Shown here: one piece after another, positions 8,279 to 15,429 of the stretch
Layout of the letters: each line of letters starts with the position of its first letter
Numbering within the stretch: position 1 is the first letter of the stretch
Assembly: GCF_030010215.1 (NCBI RefSeq)
Contig: NZ_JASCRR010000014.1
Location: 26,038 to 90,037 of the forward strand
Source: Tianweitania sp. UT-5YL-CI-8
GTDB lineage: Bacteria > Pseudomonadota > Alphaproteobacteria > Rhizobiales > Rhizobiaceae
Direction: 5' to 3'
Length of the DNA: 64,000 nucleotides
The notes under the pieces: model-generated
Databases searched by the model: none
The model's input: only the letters and a program-made list of their open reading frames with translations
What the model was told of the DNA's origin: nothing
Translations under genes and position numbers: made by a program

Positions 8279-8762
8279 CGCAACGCTCTTTCATGGACTA
8301 CCAGACCTAATTCGACGGCGCGCAATGTGTTCCCTGCACGGGTCGATCTCATGCCGGCGGCAGACCGCCAGAAGCGCATCGCTTTTCTTTGATCTGCGCC
8401 CGCCGTTGACCACGAAGCCCAGGTCTTTGAGGAAGCCTTCTACCGGGCTACAAAGTGAGCCCCCCGCCCGACCCAATTCATTGTCCGCATGATCGGCCTC
8501 GACTGATCAGCAGGTAAACGTCTTGGCCAGGCGTAGGTGCCTCGATAAGAATGTAGAGATGCGTCAGGAGAAGGAAGATATTCCTGCGCGAGCGCTCTTG
8601 CACATGCGGGTTGGGACGCCCATATGGGGGTTGTATTGATAATTCGGCCGATCAATTCGGGCCTTGCGATTTTCGCTTTTGCTGCGTCTATCTCCAAAAT
8701 TTGATATGAAGGGTTTGGCTTCGCAGCCCGACTGAGCAGCAACTGACACAAGGAATACGCAT
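8279..8762. other. 484-bp intergenic region upstream of the cold-shock gene
   Basis: No gene is supported here. A 61-codon minus-strand frame at 8291-8476 has no recognisable similarity. The last ~200 bases before the cold-shock gene are less GC-rich than the surroundings and probably contain its promoter and a long structured leader of the kind found on cspA-type mRNAs. Confidence 0.4.
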
Positions 8763-8975
8763 ATGGCGACTGGAACCGTGAAGTGGTTCAACAGCACCAA
8801 GGGTTTTGGATTCATTCAGCCCGACAATGGTGGTCAGGACGTTTTCGTCCACATCTCCGCTGTTGAGCGCGCGGGTCTTTCGACCCTCGTTGATGGCCAG
8901 AAGATCAATTTTGAGATCGAGCAGGACCGCCGTACCGGCAAGTCCTCTGCAGGCAATCTCAGCAAAGCAGGCTGA
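8763..8975 (+). CDS. cspA: Cold-shock protein, CspA family
   Basis: A 70-residue single cold-shock domain. Both RNA-binding motifs are intact: RNP1 as KGFGFIQP (residues 14-21) and RNP2 as DVFVHISAV (residues 27-35). It starts [10 protein letters not shown] and ends AGNLSKAG, typical of alphaproteobacterial CspA. It acts as a single-stranded nucleic-acid chaperone in the cytoplasm during cold or other stress. An AAGGAAT stretch lies upstream of the ATG. A rho-independent terminator lies about 170 bases downstream. Confidence 0.96.
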   Translation: MATGTVKWFNSTKGFGFIQPDNGGQDVFVHISAVERAGLSTLVDGQKINFEIEQDRRTGKSSAGNLSKAG

Positions 8976-9141
8976 TTGTTCTCGCGCGCCCCGGCAAGAA
9001 CCGGAAGGCGCGGCAAGTCACGGATGTACTGGCGGTCGCTCAATAAGAGCGCGCGAAACATGGTTCAATCGGAAGGCCCGGGCAGCGGATTGCTGCAAGC
9101 CTTCAGGAAAACCATGTGATACCAGACTGTTTGCGATGGAA

Positions 9142-9165
9142 GGCGGGGTTGCACCCCGCCTTTTT
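9142..9165 (+). terminator. Rho-independent terminator after cspA
   Basis: A 7-bp GC-rich stem (GGCGGGG / CCCCGCC) with loop TTGCA is followed directly by TTTTT. It closes the cspA transcription unit. The oppositely transcribed VOC gene ends at 9210, shortly after it. Confidence 0.85.
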
Positions 9166-9209
9166 GCGTTCCGATGGAAGCTACACCCCGTAGTGGTCTC
9201 GCGGCCCGT

Positions 9210-9581
9210 TTAACCGCGCGGAGGAAGCTGCTGAACGGACCATGTATTGCCGTCGGGATCGCTGAAGAAGACGAATCTGCCCCATGGAAAATCCTGCACA
9301 TGGCTGACTTCAACGCCGCGACCGGCGAGATGGGCATGCGCGTCTTCGATGTTTGACACGACGAGTTGCAAGCCACGCATCGATCCCGGGCTGCTGTCGG
9401 CGATGCCTCTGCCAATGGCGATCGAACAGGCCGAGCCGGGCGGCGTCATTTGCACGAAACGGATCTCGTCGCTCACTGTATGATCATGATCGAGGTGAAA
9501 GCCCACCTTCTCGACATAGAAGGCGATCGCGCGATCAATATCCGTAACAGGTACAGGCACCAATTCAAGTTTCCAATCCAC
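9210..9581 (-). CDS. VOC-family (glyoxalase/bleomycin resistance-like) protein
   Basis: A 123-residue single vicinal-oxygen-chelate domain: LELVPVPVTDIDRAIAFY, then VGFHLDHDHTV, RFVQMTPPGSACSIAIG, GLQLVVSNIEDAHAHLAGRG and a C-terminal GRFVFFSDPDGNTWSVQQ. The GTG at 9581 is preferred because AGGAAGG lies eight bases upstream and the domain begins directly after it; a frame to 9632 adds unconserved residues. Proteins of this subtype are usually described as glyoxalase-like, with unknown substrate. No operon partner is obvious. Confidence 0.85.
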   Translation of the reverse strand: MDWKLELVPVPVTDIDRAIAFYVEKVGFHLDHDHTVSDEIRFVQMTPPGSACSIAIGRGIADSSPGSMRGLQLVVSNIEDAHAHLAGRGVEVSHVQDFPWGRFVFFSDPDGNTWSVQQLPPRG

Positions 9582-9633
9582 AGCAAAGCCTTCCTGAGGC
9601 GGCGAATCGAGGCCGAGGCCATCGCCACTCACT

Positions 9634-10071
9634 TCAAAGATTGATCAAGGCGATTCCGAGTTCCGGCCTTCTCCGGCGGTGGAGATGAGCGGGGGTTTCC
9701 GTCACCATCACTTCCAGTGTCGGACGAACGATTCCATCGAGCAGATGTCCGCCGCGGGTGGAGCCATCGGAAAGGCCGAGCACTGCATGAAGATGCAGGC
9801 TCGGTTTGCCGTCATCTCCGACAGCGATATCGCCGATTGCGCTGAGAACCTCGCACTGCTCGGCGACGGGGATCTCGCGATAGGTTTTGGTCTCAAAATC
9901 GAACCATCCGACGGTCGCACGCTCGAACGCGCCGATGGCAGTCACCGCTGCGGCGGTCACCTTTTCCGACGCGGCGAAATCGGAGATCGACTTGAAAGCT
10001 TCGTCATCGGGATCGAGAACAACGACGAATATTCGCCCGGTTTCGCTTTCGCTAAGCAGCTTCGATTTCAT
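9634..10071 (-). CDS. PPC/DUF296 domain protein (putative DNA-binding)
   Basis: 145 residues from the ATG at 10071 (MKSKLLSESETGRIFVVVL). The PPC (DUF296) core is clear: FVVVLDPDDEAFKSISDFA, then VTAAAVTAIGAFERATVGWF and a C-terminal LHLHAVLGLSDGSTRGGHLL followed by EVMVTE. The paired histidines in LHLHAVL are the conserved metal-site signature of bacterial members. Bacterial PPC proteins are trimeric and of poorly known function; the same fold is linked to AT-hook DNA binding in plants. It lies 19 bp downstream of the gene at 10091-10411 and probably shares its stress promoter. Confidence 0.85.
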   Translation of the reverse strand: MKSKLLSESETGRIFVVVLDPDDEAFKSISDFAASEKVTAAAVTAIGAFERATVGWFDFETKTYREIPVAEQCEVLSAIGDIAVGDDGKPSLHLHAVLGLSDGSTRGGHLLDGIVRPTLEVMVTETPAHLHRRRRPELGIALINL

Positions 10072-10090
10072 TGGCTTGCCCGGCCGGCGA

Positions 10091-10411
10091 TCAGGAATGC
10101 GAGTGGTGCTCGGCGTTCCTCTTGCGCGTTGCCGCTGCCTTCTTCGCGGATGCCGATCGCTCGGCAGCGGATCGGGAAGCGGCTGCCTTGCCGCCTTTCT
10201 CACCGCCCCTGTGTGCGGCGGGATTGCCTGTGTGCTTGCCCTGACCTGAGCCGCCGGCCTTCTTTCCGCCGCCATCATCCTTGTTGACGGTCGCCCACGC
10301 CCGACGCTCCGCTTCGTTTTCGGAGACGCCGCGCTTCTCGTAACCTTCAGCGATGTGATCGGCCTTGCGTTCCTGCTTGTCGGTGTACTTCGACTTGTCT
10401 CCACGTGGCAT
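10091..10411 (-). CDS. Small basic stress-type protein ('plasmid stabilization protein' family)
   Basis: 106 residues starting MPRGDKSKYTDKQERKADH, with EGYEKRGVSENEAERRAWATV and then a Gly/Lys/Ala-rich basic tail rich in KAAASRSAAERSASAKKAA. Proteins with this N-terminus are widely labelled plasmid stabilization protein, but no toxin-antitoxin or partition function is evident here. The start is set by AGGAGG six bases upstream of the ATG. A perfect EcfG-type promoter (10443-10467) lies 31 bp upstream, pointing to general-stress induction. Likely co-transcribed with the PPC-domain gene. Confidence 0.8.
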   Translation of the reverse strand: MPRGDKSKYTDKQERKADHIAEGYEKRGVSENEAERRAWATVNKDDGGGKKAGGSGQGKHTGNPAAHRGGEKGGKAAASRSAAERSASAKKAAATRKRNAEHHSHS

Positions 10412-10442
10412 ATCTTCCTCCTGTGCTTTCATGAAACACAAA

Positions 10443-10467
10443 AACGGGGGTAACGCCGTCGGGTTCC
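10443..10467 (-). promoter_or_regulatory. EcfG-type general stress promoter (GGAAC-N16-CGTT)
   Basis: On the minus strand GGAAC (10467-10463) is followed by exactly 16 bases and CGTT (10446-10443). This matches the alphaproteobacterial EcfG sigma-factor consensus fully. The -10 element lies about 31 bp before the ATG of the basic stress protein gene at 10411. Confidence 0.65.
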
Positions 10468-10615
10468 GATGGCCGGATTTGGCAAGTTCAGGCGTGACCT
10501 TGTCCCAACAGCGCACATCGTCGGGCCAGCCATGGACCAGTTTGATCGGCTTTCCCTGCGGATTGCCCGCCTTTGGGTATGCGAGATTGAGATATGGCGT
10601 TTTTAGATGTATTTC
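10466..10615 (-). pseudogene. N-terminal remnant of an alpha/beta hydrolase gene
   Basis: A minus-strand frame reads LNLAYPKAGNPQGKPIKLVH, then GWPDDVRCWDKVTPELAKSG. This is the classic beginning of an alpha/beta hydrolase (beta-3 strand, oxyanion HGW motif, first helix). After SGHR the similarity ends and the frame runs into the start region of the basic stress gene; the nucleophile and the rest are absent. The fragment shows that a hydrolase gene was deleted here. Its remains now carry the EcfG promoter. Confidence 0.5.
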
Positions 10616-11056
10616 GTCATCAGCGTGAAACCAACTTCGTTCGACACGCGTCTAGATGTCTGCTCGATGGTTGACGGAGCAGTACTGACCGCGGCCTTAT
10701 GCCCGTTGGGCACACGATTGACTTCGCGATTCCTGAGACAACTTCGATCGAGATGTTGGTTCCTGCGATTGATCTCAACCACAAGGTCCATGGAAGACGT
10801 CTTCCGGCCCGCTTGGGACCAATAGAACGACATGGATCCAGCACGGCGAGGACGATCTGTGGCAGCCGAGCGCACATCTGCTAGGTCGATCGCGGCCTGA
10901 CGGGGAGTATCCAGTGGCCAAGACCCACGCGGCCTCTGCAAAGGGATCAAAACTTTCGCCTATTCCTCGCGCAAAGTGGGCGAAGCCCACTTCTCCCACA
11001 TAGTCCCGACTCTCCTTCTCCCGGACTGTGAAGATTCCGAATCCAAAGGCTTTCCA
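10616..11056. other. 440-bp stretch without recognised gene
   Basis: Between the hydrolase remnant and the split ArsR gene, overlapping open frames exist on both strands (for example 10603-10950 minus, 10607-10825 plus). None shows a recognisable family pattern or a convincing ribosome binding site. The promoter of the ArsR gene must have been near its right end. Confidence 0.4.
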
Positions 11057-11328
11057 ATGTCCAATGTTGCGAAGGATCTTGTTCCAGCATCTTCACGGCT
11101 CGTCGGCTTCCTGGCGATGAAGTCCGCGATGTCATCAATCGCCTGATGAAAAGTCCAGCGCCGGTCAAAGAACTAGCTGAGCCCTTCAGCATGGGACTCC
11201 CGGCTTTTCTGAAACATCTGCGGGTACTTGAGGACAGCGGATTGATTGCGACGGAGAAAACCGGCCGCATCCGTACTTGCCGGGTGAGGGTCGAGTGTCT
11301 GGCAGAGGCCGAATCCTGGCTGTTTGAG

Positions 11329-11336
11329 CAACGCAC
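11329..11336. repeat. Target-site duplication (left copy) of IS256 element
   Basis: CAACGCAC at 11329-11336 recurs directly at 12706-12713. This is the 8-bp duplication expected for IS256-family insertion. Confidence 0.9.
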
Positions 11337-12705
11337 AGGTGACGTCCCGGGACGTGGTGTAGCTGGGTAGCGCGGTGGTCATCGGCGCTTTCCGGTGGGG
11401 TCTGGTTGTCGAAGCCAACCTTTCTGGAGAGATCACCGATGACCGACGACATGATGAACCTGCGCGCGCTGGTGGAGAAGAGCGCGGATGCCGATCTCCT
11501 GCGCGAGATGATCGGCTTTGCCGCCGAAAAGCTGATGGAGATGGAGGTGGGCGCGGCCACGGGTGCTGCCTGGGGCGAGAAGTCGCCGCTCCGGACGGCC
11601 CAGCGCAACGGCTACCGCGACCGGGACTGGGAGACGCGGGCCGGCACCGTCGAGCTGCGCATCCCGAAGCTGAGGAAGGGCTCCTACTTCCCGGGCTTCC
11701 TGGAGCCGCGCCGCATGGCCGAGAAGGCGCTGACTGCCGTCATCCAGGAAGCCTATGTCCAGGGCATCTCGACGCGCTCGGTCGACGATCTCGTCAAGGC
11801 GATGGGCATGTCGGGCATCTCCAAGAGTCAGGTCAGCCGCCTCTGCGAAGAGATCGACGGCAAGGTGAAGGCCTTCCTCGAACGGCCGATCGAGGGTGAT
11901 TGGCCTTACCTGTGGATCGACGCGACCTACCTCAAGGTGCGTCGCGGCGGGCGGATCGTCTCCGTCGCGGTGATCATCGCGGTCGGCGTCAACAGCGATG
12001 GCCGGCGCGAGGTGCTGGGCATGGAGATCGGCACGTCAGAGGCCGAGCCGATCTGGACCGAGTTCCTGCGCAAGCTGACCCGCCGAGGCCTGCGCGGCGT
12101 GAAGCTGGTCGTGTCCGACGCCCATGAAGGCCTCAAGGCCGCCGTCACCAAGGTTCTCTCGGCCACCTGGCAACGCTGCCGCGTCCACTTCATGAGGAAC
12201 GTGCTGGCCCATGCCGGCAAGAGCGGTCGGCGCGTCGTCTCCGCCTTCATCGCCACCGCCTTCGCCCAGGAGACACCGGAGGCCGCCAGCGCCCAGTGGC
12301 GGGCCGTCGCCGACCAGATCCGGCCGAAGGTGCCCAAGCTCGCCGCGATCCTCGACGACGCCGAACCGGACGTGCTCGCCTACATGACCTTCCCGAAGGA
12401 GCACAGGGCGAAGCTGCACTCGACCAATCCGATCGAGCGGCTCAACGGCGAGATCAAGCGGCGCACCGACGTGGTCGGCATCTTCCCGAATGATGACGCC
12501 ATCGTCCGCCTCGTCGGCGCATTGCTACTCGAACAGAACGACGAATGGTCCGTCCAGCGCGCCCGCTACATGACGCTGGAAAGCGTCGGCCAGTTGAGCG
12601 ATGATCCCCTCATCAGCCTGCCAGCAGTGGCGCGCTGATCAACCCGGCAATGCCGGACAGCACGGCGACCAATGCCGCCAGCTACACCACGCGGCGGGAC
12701 ACCAT
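11337..12705 (+). mobile_element. IS256-family insertion sequence, 1369 bp
   Basis: The element is delimited by the direct 8-bp duplication CAACGCAC. The ends form imperfect inverted repeats that share CGTGGTGTAGCTGG (11353-11366 on the left; reverse complement at 12678-12691 on the right) and an outer GTCCCG block. It carries a single transposase gene and looks complete. It disrupts the ArsR gene and separates the downstream SRPBCC gene from its promoter. The intact duplication indicates a fairly recent single insertion. Confidence 0.93.
11439..12638 (+). CDS. IS256-family (mutator-type) transposase
   Basis: 399 residues from the ATG at 11439 ([20 protein letters not shown]), with GGAG nearby upstream; an upstream GTG at 11406 is in frame but less likely. 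Family landmarks: [20 protein letters not shown], then [14 protein letters not shown] with the first catalytic Asp, [15 protein letters not shown] with the second Asp, [13 protein letters not shown], and [20 protein letters not shown] with the catalytic Glu. All DDE residues are present, so the enzyme appears intact. Confidence 0.95.
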   Translation: MTDDMMNLRALVEKSADADLLREMIGFAAEKLMEMEVGAATGAAWGEKSPLRTAQRNGYRDRDWETRAGTVELRIPKLRKGSYFPGFLEPRRMAEKALTAVIQEAYVQGISTRSVDDLVKAMGMSGISKSQVSRLCEEIDGKVKAFLERPIEGDWPYLWIDATYLKVRRGGRIVSVAVIIAVGVNSDGRREVLGMEIGTSEAEPIWTEFLRKLTRRGLRGVKLVVSDAHEGLKAAVTKVLSATWQRCRVHFMRNVLAHAGKSGRRVVSAFIATAFAQETPEAASAQWRAVADQIRPKVPKLAAILDDAEPDVLAYMTFPKEHRAKLHSTNPIERLNGEIKRRTDVVGIFPNDDAIVRLVGALLLEQNDEWSVQRARYMTLESVGQLSDDPLISLPAVAR

Positions 12706-12713
12706 CAACGCAC
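12706..12713. repeat. Target-site duplication (right copy) of IS256 element
   Basis: A direct repeat of CAACGCAC at 11329-11336. It marks the right boundary of the element and the point where the ArsR reading frame resumes. Confidence 0.9.
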
Positions 12714-12778
12714 GCTTTGGCAGGCGAGGACGGATCGTCTTGCCAACTATGTTGAAATCCAAATGTCAGGGAATGAAA

Positions 12779-13249
12779 ATGCCGACTGAAAACTCCGAAC
12801 TGACGATATCGCGCATCATCAACGCCTCGCCAGCTTCCGTCTGGAAGGCATGGAGCATGCCAGAGCATCTTGCGAAATGGTGGATACCCGATCCCATTGA
12901 ATGCAAGGTCGTCAAGCTGGACTTACGGCCGGGCGGCGGCTTCGAGACGCTGATGCGCGAGGGCGGCGGCGAATTTAAGCCGCATGTCGAAGCCTGCTTT
13001 CTGGACGTAGTGCCAAAGCATCGGATGGTATGGACCACGACCTTGGCAGAGGGCTGGCAACCCACCGAGCCTTGGTTGGCGTTGACTGCGATCATCACAT
13101 TCGAGGCGGAGGGAAAAGGCACTCGGTATTCGTCCCGTGTGCTGCATAAAAGTCCTGATGATAGTCGCAAACACGAGGAAATGGGGTTTCAAGAAGGCTG
13201 GGGCACAACGATTGACCAACTCGCGGCATTTGCTCAACGCTTGGAATGA
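12779..13249 (+). CDS. SRPBCC/AHSA1-family protein
   Basis: 156 residues from the ATG at 12779 (MPTENSELTISRIINASPAS), which overlaps the ArsR stop by 11 bases. The AHSA1 fold is evident: VWKAWSMPEHLAKWWIPDP, then LDLRPGGGFETLM, LDVVPKHRMVWTTTL, WLALTAIITFEAEGKGTRYS and a C-terminal helix MGFQEGWGTTIDQLAAFAQ. Such proteins bind small hydrophobic ligands and are very often paired with ArsR repressors, as here. Because the IS256 element interrupts the upstream ArsR gene, expression now depends on read-through or a promoter within the element. Confidence 0.9.
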   Translation: MPTENSELTISRIINASPASVWKAWSMPEHLAKWWIPDPIECKVVKLDLRPGGGFETLMREGGGEFKPHVEACFLDVVPKHRMVWTTTLAEGWQPTEPWLALTAIITFEAEGKGTRYSSRVLHKSPDDSRKHEEMGFQEGWGTTIDQLAAFAQRLE

Positions 13250-13469
13250 CGCCAAGAGGCCGAACGATTGCCCCTAATGTAGCAAAAATCCTGCAGACCG
13301 TGTCAAACGTCCCGATCCACTGGATGTCAGCGCGGGCCTGCTCTTCATTTTGCAAATTTCGGCGTTGGGCTCCTGCTGGCGTCATTAAGGGTCGCGAAGG
13401 CGCGGTTAACAATTTAGGATTACAGCTGAGCTTGGTTTTGGAGGCTGTACCCTGTCCATTCGCAACATC

Positions 13470-14426
13470 GTGCGCCGCCTTATCGGCCGCCCGTCCGCCC
13501 CGGCGGGTGGGGCCAGTGAGGCGATTTTCCGCTCGATGGTCGAGCAGAGCGGCGATGTGATCTGTCATGTGCTGGATGGTCTCTTCACCTATGTTTCGCC
13601 CTCGGCTCGCGAAATATTCGGTTGGGAACCGGCCGCGATGATCGGCACGGATGGGCTGAGTTTGGTGTATGAGCCCGACCTGCCAATTCTTCAGGACGTA
13701 CTTGCTCGCACCTCGGCCGGAGAACTGGGTCTAATCCGCCATCAGGTTCGGGTTATCTGCGGCGACGGATCGTTGAAGTGGGCTGAGACAAGCGCCCATT
13801 CGGAGCATGGGGAGACGGGAGAGACTCATACGATACTGGTCATTCGCGATATATCGGACCGCAAGTGCGTGGAGGAGGAGCTGGAGGAGCTCGCCCGGAA
13901 GGACGGGCTAACCGGCCTGGCAAACCGCCGCTCCTTCGATGAGATGCTCGAAAGAACGTGGCGCCAGACGCTGCGGCAGGGAGGGCAGATGGCTCTGCTG
14001 CTGTTGGACATCGATCACTTCAAACAGTTCAACGATGCCTACGGTCATCAAGGCGGTGACGACTGCCTACGCACCGTGGCGGTCTGCGTTGGCAAATTTG
14101 CACGACGTCCCACTGATTTGGCCTGTCGCTATGGCGGTGAGGAGTTTGCCGTCATTCTGGGCGAGGTCGGGCCGAACGCGGCGGTCGAGGTCGCGGAGGA
14201 AATTCGGGCCGCAGTTGCGGGCCTGGGCATACCGCAGGAGACCAGTTCAAACGGATATCTGACGGTCAGCATAGGCGTTGCCACCGCCGTCGCCCGGGTG
14301 GGCGGCTCCATCCGCATGCCTGAGAGCCTCCTTCAGGCGGCCGATCACGCCCTCTACAGAGCCAAGGTCGGAGGCCGAAACCGCGTCGAACGTACCGTCT
14401 TGATCGCACCAACGGAACAAAGTTAG
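13470..14426 (+). CDS. PAS-domain diguanylate cyclase (GGDEF)
   Basis: 318 residues. A PAS domain occupies about residues 18-135 (AIFRSMVEQSGDVICHVLDG, VSPSAREIFGWEP, ending VIRDISDRK). A complete GGDEF domain follows (DGLTGLANRRSFDEML, DIDHFKQFNDAYGHQGGD, RYGGEEFAVILGEV, VSIGVATA). The catalytic loop is GGEEF, an active variant, and the product-inhibition site RxxD is present five residues before it (RPTD-LACRY-GGEEF). It should make cyclic di-GMP in response to a signal sensed by PAS. The protein is cytoplasmic, with no membrane segment. The start is a GTG at 13470; no in-frame ATG lies nearby. Confidence 0.92.
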   Translation: MRRLIGRPSAPAGGASEAIFRSMVEQSGDVICHVLDGLFTYVSPSAREIFGWEPAAMIGTDGLSLVYEPDLPILQDVLARTSAGELGLIRHQVRVICGDGSLKWAETSAHSEHGETGETHTILVIRDISDRKCVEEELEELARKDGLTGLANRRSFDEMLERTWRQTLRQGGQMALLLLDIDHFKQFNDAYGHQGGDDCLRTVAVCVGKFARRPTDLACRYGGEEFAVILGEVGPNAAVEVAEEIRAAVAGLGIPQETSSNGYLTVSIGVATAVARVGGSIRMPESLLQAADHALYRAKVGGRNRVERTVLIAPTEQS

Positions 14427-14609
14427 GTCTCGGGTGAGTGCGCTTGGCTACGCGAGGAGCCAGGGGCATACTGAACCCTGCATCGACTGATTTCGGGATC
14501 ATGCTTTCGACCGATCTGACGGACGGACGCGCATGTTGCCGTCGTCCCGACCCTCGAAGAATGGGATTATTCGTGGACCTGGATGATCGAGGAACAGGGG
14601 ATGGCTGAT

Positions 14610-15428
14610 TCACGGACGCTCGACAGCCTGCGTCATGCCAGTAATGCCGTCCAGCAATGTCTCACGCGAAATCTCGCCCATGTGGACCCACTGGAGCATC
14701 CCGTCGCTGCCGATGAACAATGTCGCGGGCAGTCCCGGCACCGCATAATGACGACCGAACTCGCCCAATCCGTCGAGAACAATGTGATCCAGCTCAAGGT
14801 TCTCGGCGTTCAAATAGCGCTGGATGACCTGTGCGGCTTCGCCCTGATTCACGAAAATGAACCTGGCGTCGCTCGATCTCGCCGCGACGTCGGCCATCAT
14901 CGGCATTTCGCGGCGGCAAGGCGGGCACCAACTCGCCCACAGGTTGACGACGAGCGGTTCGCCTTTGACATCATCTGGCCGGAAGGGTTCCCCGGCGAGC
15001 GTGCGGAAGATGTTCCCGCTTGGCAATGGGATGGCTGGTGCGCCGGCCGTGAGCTGAATGACGACGACGGCGATAAAGGCCGCCGCCGCGGCCGGGAACG
15101 CTGACCATGGTGCGAGGCGTAGCGCATGCCGGAAGTAGAAGCCCGTGTAGGCAAGCGCCAGCGCAGCGCCAGCCCAGATGACGAAGCCGCCCTGCCAGAG
15201 GTAGATCATGCGCAGCGGCTCGGTGAGAAAGCTGTCCAGATGTTGGACCACATGGCCTGCGCGCGCTCCCATGATGAATGCGATGGTCGCGCCCCATGCC
15301 CATCGCGAGAAACGTCCGTCGACCTTGCGCGCCAGTATTTCACTTGCGAACAGGAACATGGCGATGGCCAGGATCGCGGCAAAGCGATCCGGCGCAAAGA
15401 CGAGAGGACCGATCGTGATGGCGTTCAT
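14610..15428 (-). CDS. Membrane-anchored TlpA-like thioredoxin with an Lgt-like membrane domain
   Basis: 272 residues. The first ~125 residues form four hydrophobic helices containing GARAGHVVQHLDSFLTEPLR and WQGGFVIWAGAAL, which resemble part of the prolipoprotein diacylglyceryl transferase (Lgt) membrane region. From about residue 135 there is a TlpA/DsbE-type thioredoxin domain: GEPLVVNLWASWCPPCRREM with active site WCPPC, IFVNQGEAAQVIQRYL, and the cis-proline stretch VPGLPATLFIGSDG. It should reduce disulfides in the periplasm. The start is one base after the dsbD stop, so dsbA-dsbD-tlpA form one operon and this enzyme probably receives electrons from DsbD. Confidence 0.85.
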   Translation of the reverse strand: MNAITIGPLVFAPDRFAAILAIAMFLFASEILARKVDGRFSRWAWGATIAFIMGARAGHVVQHLDSFLTEPLRMIYLWQGGFVIWAGAALALAYTGFYFRHALRLAPWSAFPAAAAAFIAVVVIQLTAGAPAIPLPSGNIFRTLAGEPFRPDDVKGEPLVVNLWASWCPPCRREMPMMADVAARSSDARFIFVNQGEAAQVIQRYLNAENLELDHIVLDGLGEFGRHYAVPGLPATLFIGSDGMLQWVHMGEISRETLLDGITGMTQAVERP

Positions 15429-15429
15429 C

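Larger units (their letters stand above)
11057..12789 (+). pseudogene. ArsR-family regulator gene split by IS256 element and frameshifted
   Basis: The 5' part starts at the ATG 11057 (MSNVAKDLVPASSRLVGFLA), loses one G near 11116 (expected ADEVRDVINRL), and continues as MKSPAPVKELAEPFSMGLPA, FLKHLRVLEDSGLIATEKTG and SWLFEQR, a clear ArsR winged helix. The IS256-type element enters after CAACGCAC. After the element the gene resumes as TLWQARTDRLANYVEIQMSG to a TGA at 12787-12789. Joining across one copy of the 8-bp duplication restores the frame (FEQRTLWQARTD). The stop overlaps the start of the SRPBCC gene, the usual ArsR/SRPBCC pair. Both the frameshift and the insertion inactivate the regulator. 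Confidence 0.8.

Noticed and set aside
9000..9140. Possible small gene downstream of cspA (rpsU is common there in rhizobia)
   Set aside because: No S21-like sequence is present in any frame before the terminator.
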